A stretch of 37,057 nucleotides of DNA from Spirochaetota bacterium. GTDB lineage: Bacteria; Spirochaetota; Spirochaetia; Treponematales; Rectinemataceae. The notes beneath the pieces are model-generated. The model was not told the origin of the DNA, made no database searches, and saw only the letters and a list, made by a program, of their open reading frames with translations. The stretch spans positions 5,857 to 42,913 of the forward strand of contig VKGY01000006.1 of NCBI GenBank assembly GCA_008080685.1, in the 5' to 3' direction. Numbering within the stretch: position 1 is the first letter of the stretch; every line of letters starts with the position of its first letter. The position numbers and the translations under genes were made by a program. Shown here in pieces: positions 18,444 through 26,046 of the stretch.

Positions 18444-19424
18444 ATGACAATTATCCGGTCCCAAATCCATAAAGGCCTCGTTCAGAGCCAGTCCCTGGAA
18501 AAGGACTGCTGGGTGGATATCCGCGATGCGAGCAAGCAAGACTTGCTGAGATTGGAAAGAGAATTCGGGGTAGCTCCAGAACTCCTTGCCGACATCATGG
18601 ATATTGACGAACAGGCCCGGATAGAAAAGGAAGAAACCTATACCGCCCTGATCATGCGCCTGCCGGTATACGACGAGTCGTATGAAGTATCGTTTTTCAC
18701 CGTGCCCGTAGGGATTTTGCTCTTCAACGACAAAATCATCACCGTGTGTCAAAAGAGCAGCGACGTATTGGATGAAATGTCGGGGTCCAGGGTGAGGGAT
18801 CTCAATTTAAGGAACAAGAGTTCCTTTGTCCTCAATCTCATGGGAAGGGCCGCGCTAGTCTATCTGAAGGCCTTGAAGGAATTGAACAAAAAAACCGCGA
18901 TCATCGAGCGGGAGCTGCAGAAATCGGTGCGGAACAATGAGCTTGTCCAACTTCTATCGATTCAGAAATCCCTTGTGTTCTTCACCACCAGCATCAAGAC
19001 AAATGAGCTCTTGCTGGAAAAGCTTCAGAAATCGCCTCTTATCCACTTCAAGGAAGATGAGCAGGAACTCCTTGAGGATGTATTGACGGACAATAAGCAG
19101 GCAATCGAAATGGCGAACATCTACTCGTCCATCTTGACCGGCACGATGGATGCCTTCGCCAGCGTCATCTCCAACAACCTCAATATTGTGATGAAGCGGC
19201 TCACCATCGTGTCCATAGCTCTCATGATCCCTGCCATGGTATCAGGACTCTTTGGGATGAATGTACCCCTGCCGTTCCAAGACAGCCCCTTCGCCTTCGC
19301 GTGGATTGTCGGCCTCAGCCTTTCGGCCTCGATAATCGGTGCGACGGTCTTAGGCGATAGAAAGAGGAAAAAACTAATAACCAAGGCTTTGCCGTATACC
19401 CACAACCTCATGGTGCATCGCTAG
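18444..19424 (+). CDS. corA: CorA family magnesium/divalent-cation transporter
   Basis: C-terminal MVSGLFGMNVPLPF (GMN motif) with two C-terminal TMs; SD CAAGGAGAAATCGCC. Confidence 0.93.
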   Translation: MTIIRSQIHKGLVQSQSLEKDCWVDIRDASKQDLLRLEREFGVAPELLADIMDIDEQARIEKEETYTALIMRLPVYDESYEVSFFTVPVGILLFNDKIITVCQKSSDVLDEMSGSRVRDLNLRNKSSFVLNLMGRAALVYLKALKELNKKTAIIERELQKSVRNNELVQLLSIQKSLVFFTTSIKTNELLLEKLQKSPLIHFKEDEQELLEDVLTDNKQAIEMANIYSSILTGTMDAFASVISNNLNIVMKRLTIVSIALMIPAMVSGLFGMNVPLPFQDSPFAFAWIVGLSLSASIIGATVLGDRKRKKLITKALPYTHNLMVHR

Positions 19425-19450
19425 TTTGCCTTGACTGCACGCAGCAATAC

Positions 19451-19481
19451 CGCCCGGGGAGCTTTTCCTCGGGCGTTTTTT
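19451..19481 (+). terminator. Rho-independent terminator after corA
   Basis: CGCCCGGGGAGCTTTTCCTCGGGCGTTTTTT. Confidence 0.85.
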
Positions 19482-19521
19482 AAAAAAGTGAAGAATTCTC
19501 GATTTTTTTCTAACCTTGCCC

Positions 19522-19589
19522 TTGACTTGTGAAAATCAATTCCTATAATACGTCTATATACATCATAAGATGTATTATATCGTATTATA
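19522..19589 (+). promoter_or_regulatory. Promoter and operator-like repeats of the frl-like operon
   Basis: TTGACT - 16 nt - TATAAT (19522-19549), perfect inverted repeat ATACATC-ATAA-GATGTAT (19558-19575), then direct repeat GTATTATA at 19572 and 19582. Confidence 0.75.
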
Positions 19590-19599
19590 GGAGTAATCG

Positions 19600-20574
19600 A
19601 TGAGTACGACCTATGACGGTTTACTGAACGCGGCGATCGCCGCGGCAACGAAGGTAAAACCCCGCAATATGTATTTCGTCGCATGCGGAGGCTCCCTCGC
19701 ATACATGTACAACCAGCAGTACATCATCGACCGCGAGACCGACATCCCCTCGGCCATCCTAAGCTCGAATGAATTCATCCACCGGAATCCCAAGGGTCTT
19801 GGCCCTGGCTCCGTGGTGGTGCTTTGCAGCCATTCAGGCAACACGCCCGAGACCGTGGCTGCGGCCGAGTTCGCCCGGAAGAAGGGCGCCCTCACCATAG
19901 CCTACTCCTACAAGGTGGACTCCCCCCTCTGGAATGCCGCGGAATACCAGCTCCAATACGATTGGGGTCCCGAGGCTGACGCGTACAACCATCGGTCGGG
20001 CATGGCCTTGCGCTTCGTCTTCGGATTCCTCAACGCCCTCTCCCCCTCGCCCCTTTATGCCAAGGCTTTGGAGGCCGCGAAGAAACTGCAGGCCATATTC
20101 AACGCCAACAAGGCGATCTTTGCCGCCCGCGCTGATGTCTGGGGATCCAGCCACAAGCGGGAGCCAATCGTCTACACCATGGCTTCTGGGCCGGTGTACG
20201 GCGAGGCTTACTCCTTCTCCATCTGCCTCCTCCAGGAAATGCAGTGGGTTCACTCCTCCTCGATTCATTCCGGCGAATACTTCCACGGCCCCTTCGAGAT
20301 CACGGACTACGATGTGCCCTTCATGATCTACAAGACCTCAGGCGAGACCCGCCCCCTGGACGACCGCGCCGAAGCCTTCGCCAAGAAGTTCTCCAAGAAC
20401 GTCACCACCGTGGACGCGCTGGATTTCGACTGGACCGGCGTGGACGAATCCTTGAAGAGCTATTTCTCAGCCCCCATCTTCGGCGCGGTCTTGAGGACCT
20501 ACGCCGAGCGGCTTGCCGAGCACCGGGGACATCCCCTCTCGGTGCGACGCTACATGTGGAAGATGGAGTATTAA
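19600..20574 (+). CDS. frlB: SIS-domain protein, fructosamine-6-phosphate deglycase-like (FrlB)
   Basis: SIS motifs YFVACGGSLA, VVLCSHSGNTPETVAAAEFARKKGALTIAYSYKVDSPL; gene order frlB-SBP-permease-permease-PfkB kinase-GntR. Confidence 0.8.
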   Translation: MSTTYDGLLNAAIAAATKVKPRNMYFVACGGSLAYMYNQQYIIDRETDIPSAILSSNEFIHRNPKGLGPGSVVVLCSHSGNTPETVAAAEFARKKGALTIAYSYKVDSPLWNAAEYQLQYDWGPEADAYNHRSGMALRFVFGFLNALSPSPLYAKALEAAKKLQAIFNANKAIFAARADVWGSSHKREPIVYTMASGPVYGEAYSFSICLLQEMQWVHSSSIHSGEYFHGPFEITDYDVPFMIYKTSGETRPLDDRAEAFAKKFSKNVTTVDALDFDWTGVDESLKSYFSAPIFGAVLRTYAERLAEHRGHPLSVRRYMWKMEY

Positions 20575-20587
20575 AGTTTGGTTATCC

Positions 20588-20608
20588 ACTTCGCGCATCG
20601 CGTGAAGT
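20588..20608 (+). promoter_or_regulatory. Intercistronic hairpin between frlB and the SBP gene
   Basis: ACTTCGCGC-ATC-GCGTGAAGT, 9-bp stem with one G.U. Confidence 0.55.
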
Positions 20609-20630
20609 TATGGCAAGATAGGAGGTTATC

Positions 20631-21899
20631 ATGCGCAAGAAATTCTCGGCTTTCCTTTTTGTCCTTCTGGTGGCCGCTTCCCTGGTGGGAGCCCAGCAGA
20701 AAGTCACCATCAAGTTTTTCCACCGCTGGCCGATGGAGCCACGCTTCAGCTTTTTCAACCAGGTAGTGGCAGAATTTGAAAAGCAGAACCCGGACATCAA
20801 GATAGAGATGGACAGCGTGGTGAACGATGCCTACAAGGAGAAGATCCGCGTCCTGGTATCGTCCAATAACGTCCCCGACGTCTTCATTTCCTGGTCGGAC
20901 ACCTTTGCCTACAACCTGGTCAAGTCTGGAAGGGTCAAGGTCCTGAATGACATGCTCGCCAAGGACAAGGCCTTCGCCGACAGCTTCATCGCCTCCCAGG
21001 TCAAGCCCTTCACCTTCGACGGCAAGACCTACGGCATGCCCCTGACCATCGACGGCAAGGTATTTGTCTACAACAAAGACTTGGTTTCCAGGGCCGGGGT
21101 CACCACGATGCCCAAAACCTTCGACGACCTTCTGGCAATGCTTCAGAAGATCAGGGGCGCCGGAATGAATCCTCCCTTGCTCGAGGGCCTCGCGGACGCC
21201 TGGGCCATTTCCCACTACCAGGGCACGATGCTTCAGCGTTACATGCCTGCGGAAGTCCTGGCCAAGGATTACGCTGAAGCCACCGGCGAATTCACCAACC
21301 CAGGCTACAAGGTCGTGCTCGAGCGCTTCCAGAAGCTCGTTGACTTTATGGGTCCCAACGCCACCTCCCTCACCCATACCGAAGCGCGGAACCTCTTCCT
21401 GGCAGGCAGGCTCCCGGTCATCTATCTGCAACTGGCGGAGTTCGCCTTCATCAAGGCCGCCAATGTTAAGTTCGAGTGGGACTACTTCAACTTCCCCGCC
21501 TTCGCTGATGGCAGGGGCGATCCTGGAACCCTCACTGGCGCTCCCGAAGGCTTCATGATGTCAAACACCTCCAAGAACCCCGAAGCGGCTGAGAAATTCT
21601 ACAAGTTCCTCCTTTCCAGGGAAAATGCCGCCAAGTTCGTAAAGGATGTCGGAGCCCCCGTGGCGATCAAGGGAGCGGTCAACGCCACCAACGCCTACCC
21701 CGCCCTCATCGAAGCGGTCAACCTCATCAACAGTGTCACCGGATCGACTCCCTGGTTTGACAATGCGGTGAACATCAAGGTAGCCGACGCCTTCATGCGC
21801 GGTTCCCAGGCTGTGGCAACCAAGGACAAGACCATCGACCAGGTGTTGCGGGATGTCCAGAACGCGGCGAAGATTGTAGCGTCCGAAGCGAAAAAGTGA
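20631..21899 (+). CDS. frlO: ABC sugar transporter substrate-binding protein (FrlO-like)
   Basis: Signal peptide and family 1 extracellular SBP pattern (VVAEFEKQNPDIKIEMD, VPDVFISWSDTFAYNLVKSG, YGMPLTIDGKVFVYNKDL). Confidence 0.85.
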   Translation: MRKKFSAFLFVLLVAASLVGAQQKVTIKFFHRWPMEPRFSFFNQVVAEFEKQNPDIKIEMDSVVNDAYKEKIRVLVSSNNVPDVFISWSDTFAYNLVKSGRVKVLNDMLAKDKAFADSFIASQVKPFTFDGKTYGMPLTIDGKVFVYNKDLVSRAGVTTMPKTFDDLLAMLQKIRGAGMNPPLLEGLADAWAISHYQGTMLQRYMPAEVLAKDYAEATGEFTNPGYKVVLERFQKLVDFMGPNATSLTHTEARNLFLAGRLPVIYLQLAEFAFIKAANVKFEWDYFNFPAFADGRGDPGTLTGAPEGFMMSNTSKNPEAAEKFYKFLLSRENAAKFVKDVGAPVAIKGAVNATNAYPALIEAVNLINSVTGSTPWFDNAVNIKVADAFMRGSQAVATKDKTIDQVLRDVQNAAKIVASEAKK

Positions 21900-21925
21900 T
21901 GTAATATAGGTTCATAGGCCTTGAA

Positions 21926-21949
21926 AAGGCGCCGGGCAACCGGCGCCTT
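21926..21949 (+). promoter_or_regulatory. Perfect intercistronic hairpin between SBP and permease genes
   Basis: AAGGCGCCGG-GCAA-CCGGCGCCTT, 10-bp stem with GNRA tetraloop, no U-tract. Confidence 0.75.
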
Positions 21950-21982
21950 CCCTTTCCTTCCATTTCAATAGGGAGTCGTCGA

Positions 21983-22873
21983 ATGGCGTCAAAACGAACA
22001 TTGAAGACCCTGGAACCTTTAGGTTTCATTTTCCCCGGAGTGGCGATTCTTCTCATATTTGTCTACTACCCTTTGATTCAAAATTTCATCAACAGCTTTT
22101 TTCGATTTTCGGCTTTTTCGCCTTCCAAGATCTATGTGGGCTTCGACAACTTCAAGATGCTATTCCAGGACTCAGTGGTCCTTACCGCAATCCGTAACAA
22201 CGTTCGGTATGCCATCGTATCGGTTCTCATCCAGGTCTGCTTCGGACTTGTCCTCGCCTCGATCCTGGAGGACAAGGCGTTCTCTAAAGTGGCGATCATT
22301 TTCCGCACTACGTTCTTCCTTCCTGTGCTCATTTCCGTCACCGTGGTCTGCCTTCTCTTCAGCTTTGTCTACAATCCTATGGACGGCCTCTTGAATCGCT
22401 TCCTCGAACTCGCCGGATTGGGCTCTTTAGCCAGACCTTGGCTAGGATCATCAAAAACCGCAATCTGGGCGACAATCGCGGTTTCACAATGGCACAGCAC
22501 CGGGTACATCATGATGCTCTTCATCGTCGCCATACAGAAAATTCCCGAGGAACTCTACGAAGCGGCGGAAATAGACGGGGCGAGCAAGGTCAGGAGATTC
22601 TTCATGGTCACCCTTCCCCAAGTGAAGGAAATGTTTTTCGTCACCTCGGTGGTGACGGTGACCGGATCCTTCATGGTATTCAACGAACCCTACATCCTCA
22701 CGCGGGGCGGCGGGCCGGGAACCAGTTCCACTACCCTGGCGGTGCATATGTACCAGTCGGGATTTTTCAAGGACATGATGGGATACGCATCGACCCTGGC
22801 GGTCATCATCTTCCTCATTTCCGCGGCCCTTGCGGTTGTACAGCTCACCGCATTCAAGACTGGGGAGGACTGA
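21983..22873 (+). CDS. frlN: ABC sugar transporter permease (FrlN-like)
   Basis: Six-TM permease with the EAA loop EELYEAAEIDGASKVRRFFMVTLPQ. Confidence 0.9.
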   Translation: MASKRTLKTLEPLGFIFPGVAILLIFVYYPLIQNFINSFFRFSAFSPSKIYVGFDNFKMLFQDSVVLTAIRNNVRYAIVSVLIQVCFGLVLASILEDKAFSKVAIIFRTTFFLPVLISVTVVCLLFSFVYNPMDGLLNRFLELAGLGSLARPWLGSSKTAIWATIAVSQWHSTGYIMMLFIVAIQKIPEELYEAAEIDGASKVRRFFMVTLPQVKEMFFVTSVVTVTGSFMVFNEPYILTRGGGPGTSSTTLAVHMYQSGFFKDMMGYASTLAVIIFLISAALAVVQLTAFKTGED

Positions 22874-22875
22874 AT

Positions 22876-23710
22876 ATGATCTCAGCCATCGCCTTGGGGC
22901 GGAAACACAAGATTTCTTTTTCTTGTGCTTGTGGTGGGCTTCATCCTCGTGGCCTATCCGCTCTTCTGGATCCTGATGTCCTCACTCAAGAAGAGCGAAG
23001 AAATCTCCATCAATATCTGGTCGCTACCCCAGGTCCCGCAGTGGAATAATTACAAGGTCGCCTGGGACAAGGGAATTTCCCAGTATTTCATCAATAGTTT
23101 CATCGTGACCCTTTCCACCATCGCCGGAGTCGTCCTTTTCGGATCCCTGGCGGCTTTTGGGCTTTCGCGGTACAAGAGCGCCTGGACGAAATACGCCCTC
23201 CTCATTGTCACCGGCGGCATGATGCTCAATCCCCAGGTCTGCCTCATCCCGCTTTACCAACTCCTCACACGGCTCAATATCCGCAACACCTTATTCGCCC
23301 TCATCATTCCCTACATAGCCTTCAGGTTGCCGCTGAACACCCTGCTCATCCGCTCCTTCTTCCTCAGCGTGCCGAGGGAGATAGAGGAGTCCGCCACGCT
23401 GGACGGCTGCGGAAGCCTCCAAACCTATTTCAAGATTTTCCTTCCCATGTCGTCGCCCATCCTCATCACCAGCGCGATTCTCACCGCGTATTACGCCTGG
23501 AATGAGTTTCTCTTCGCGGTTATCTTCATCGATTCCAACAAATACAGGACTATTCCCGCGGGACTCATGAGCTTCAGAGACGCCCTCCAGGTCGACTGGG
23601 GTCCTTTGCTCGCCGGCATGGCCATTTCCGCGATACCGATCATGATTTTCTTCATCTCCGTTCAAAAATACTTTATAAAAGGCATGCTCGCCGGCTCTGT
23701 GAAAGGCTAG
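22876..23710 (+). CDS. frlM: ABC sugar transporter permease (FrlM-like); N-terminus appears frameshifted at ~22906-22920 (intact ORF 22925-23710)
   Basis: EAA loop EIEESATLDGCGSLQTYFKIFLPMSSPIL; ATG 22876 with a good SD gives MISAIALGRKHKI, then frame +1 gives FLFLVLVVGFILVAYPLFWI. Confidence 0.85.
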
Positions 23711-23743
23711 CGCCGAGGCTAACTAAGGCTAAGGAAGGACGTT

Positions 23744-24571
23744 ATGCGACTTATTTGCGTGGGCGACAATGTCGTCGACTGCTATCTCGACCAAGGGCTT
23801 TACTACCCCGGAGGCAACGCCGTCAACGTGGCGGTGAATTGCAGGCGCAACGGCGCGGAGGCGGTTGAATACATGGGTGTCTTCGGGGACGACCCCGAGG
23901 CGGATCATATAAAATGGGCTCTGGATCAGGAAGGCGTGTCCTGGGCAAGGTCAAGGAAAACCTACGCCGCCTCGGGGCATCCCGCGGTGAGCCTGAATCC
24001 GGACGGTGACAGGGTTTTCGTGGGAGGTCCCAAGGACACAGCCCAGCACATATTTCGAATTCGCCTAACGCCCGTCGATCTGGCGCATATCGGCACCTTC
24101 GACCTCTGCCACACATCGTGCTACTCCGGCATCGAGCCCGAGCTTCAGGCCTTGGCCAAAGCCACCTCCGTATCCTTCGATTTCTCAACGCGCAGGGAGC
24201 CGGAATATATCGAAGCTGTCGCACCTTATGTGCGAATGGCCTTCTTTTCCGGGTCGGAATTGACGGATGTTGAAATAGGCTCTATAATCGGGCGTTGCCA
24301 CGGGCTGGGAACCGAAATCGTAGGCATAACCCTGGGTTCAAAGGGCGCATTGTTTTCCCGCAGGGGAGAGCGTTTCACCCAGGGGATTAAGCCTGTCGAA
24401 AAAATGGTGGACACCATGGGCGCGGGAGACAGCTTCATAGCCGGTTTCCTCACCAAATTCATGAGCGGCGCGGCGATGGCCGAAAGCCTTGATTACGCAG
24501 CGGGACGAGCGGCGCAAACCTGCGGTTTCCACGGCGGTTTCGGATACCCTAGGCCTTTCGAGAAAACATAA
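23744..24571 (+). CDS. frlD: PfkB family kinase, fructoselysine 6-kinase-like (FrlD)
   Basis: VGDNVVDCYLDQGLYYPGGNAVNVAVNCRRNGA and DTMGAGDSFIAGFLTKF; frl context. Confidence 0.82.
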   Translation: MRLICVGDNVVDCYLDQGLYYPGGNAVNVAVNCRRNGAEAVEYMGVFGDDPEADHIKWALDQEGVSWARSRKTYAASGHPAVSLNPDGDRVFVGGPKDTAQHIFRIRLTPVDLAHIGTFDLCHTSCYSGIEPELQALAKATSVSFDFSTRREPEYIEAVAPYVRMAFFSGSELTDVEIGSIIGRCHGLGTEIVGITLGSKGALFSRRGERFTQGIKPVEKMVDTMGAGDSFIAGFLTKFMSGAAMAESLDYAAGRAAQTCGFHGGFGYPRPFEKT

Positions 24572-24589
24572 AACGAATATGGAAGTCAC

Positions 24590-25351
24590 ATGGTACTTGT
24601 AGAAACTTCTTCCCGGCCTCTCTATGAACAGTTGAAACTCATTGTCTTGCATGATATAGAGGTCGGCATCTACAAGCACGGCCAACGCCTGCCCAGCGAA
24701 ATGGAGCTCTCGGCGCGGTATCAGGTATCGCGGATCACCGTGCGCCGCACCATCTCGGAGCTTGCGAAGGACGGCTACCTGATCTCCCAACAAGGCAAAG
24801 GCACCTTTGTAAACTACATCAAGGGCGAATACAAATATCTCTCCTTCGACAGCATCTCGGACAGCACCACAAATCCCAAACTCAAGCGGACCAATAGAAT
24901 ACTTTCAAAGGATATCGTGCCGGCCAACGGCACGGTGAGCGGCTACCTACGGATAGAACCCGAGGCAGGATTGATCCGGCTCAAGCGGCTCATGTTTGAA
25001 AACGACAAGCCCTACATGATCGATACCGCGTTCTTCCGCCTGGACCTCTATCCGGACATCTTCGATCTGCTGACGGACAATATTTCCACCTTCGCCCTGC
25101 TCCATCAGCGCTACGGCATCAGCTTCGCAAAGGCCGACAAGGCCTTGAGCGTCGTCCGCGCGGGGCTTGAGGAAGCGGAGTTCCTGGGATGCGTCCCGGG
25201 GGACCCTCTCTTTTCCACCTCTAAAATCATTTATCAAGACGACGGAATCCCAGTCCATTACTCCCATTACCTGGTCCACGGCGACCGTTGCATCTACACC
25301 TTGACAGTCCAAGGCGGCGCGGACGATATCAAGATCCATTACAAGGATTGA
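24590..25351 (+). CDS. frlR: GntR family regulator with UTRA domain (FrlR-like)
   Basis: HTH RLPSEMELSARYQVSRITVRRTISELAKDGYLISQQGKGTFV; C-terminal UTRA-like region. Confidence 0.88.
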   Translation: MVLVETSSRPLYEQLKLIVLHDIEVGIYKHGQRLPSEMELSARYQVSRITVRRTISELAKDGYLISQQGKGTFVNYIKGEYKYLSFDSISDSTTNPKLKRTNRILSKDIVPANGTVSGYLRIEPEAGLIRLKRLMFENDKPYMIDTAFFRLDLYPDIFDLLTDNISTFALLHQRYGISFAKADKALSVVRAGLEEAEFLGCVPGDPLFSTSKIIYQDDGIPVHYSHYLVHGDRCIYTLTVQGGADDIKIHYKD

Positions 25352-25400
25352 CGCTTTCGATTCCTCGGCTTACGCACTATACTTAGGCCTGGAGGAAAAG

Positions 25401-26039
25401 ATGCATAAAAAAAACAAGAGCGCTTTAGTCGCGGCCCTCGGTTTCGCCTTCCTAGTGATGGCGTCCTGCGCGACCGCGCCCGCGGGCGGAGCCAACGATA
25501 TCATCATCGCGGACAAGGGCAGCGCCGAAGGAAAGCCAACTCCGTCATGGGTTCAGGTAGCGGTAGCGGGAAATTCCCGCAATTTGGAGACCTTGCCCGA
25601 GTTTGCCGGCATGATAGTGGTAGTGACGAGTTTTGAATCCGAAAAATTGTCCGAAGCCCAGGCCATTGCCAATAATACAAGGCCGGAAACCGAAATGGGC
25701 TACTTCCTATCCCTCCGTGTCCGGGAAATTCTAAAGAAAGCCAAGGTTCCCGCCCAGGATTTCAAGACCTTCGCCGCCTATCGCGAAGCCTTCGAGAAAG
25801 GAGTGGCCGAAGCACTCTATCCGCAATTCAGGCTAGGTCCGGATTGGTGGGTGAAATTCCAATCGGGAAAAGAAATATTTAAAGTCGTAAAACTTTGGAC
25901 CATCGACAAGAAGGTGCTGGAGAAGAAATTCGATTCCATCCTCGCGGCAGTACATGGAAAAGCCCCCGCGTCGCCTGCCAACGTGAGGGCTAAAAACCTT
26001 GTCGAAAATACCTTGGTGGCTGATTTATTCGGCCGCTAG
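25401..26039 (+). CDS. Putative lipoprotein of unknown function
   Basis: Signal peptide with lipobox VMASC; TPSWV segment; no confident family. Confidence 0.7.
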   Translation: MHKKNKSALVAALGFAFLVMASCATAPAGGANDIIIADKGSAEGKPTPSWVQVAVAGNSRNLETLPEFAGMIVVVTSFESEKLSEAQAIANNTRPETEMGYFLSLRVREILKKAKVPAQDFKTFAAYREAFEKGVAEALYPQFRLGPDWWVKFQSGKEIFKVVKLWTIDKKVLEKKFDSILAAVHGKAPASPANVRAKNLVENTLVADLFGR

Positions 26040-26046
26040 CGCCGGA

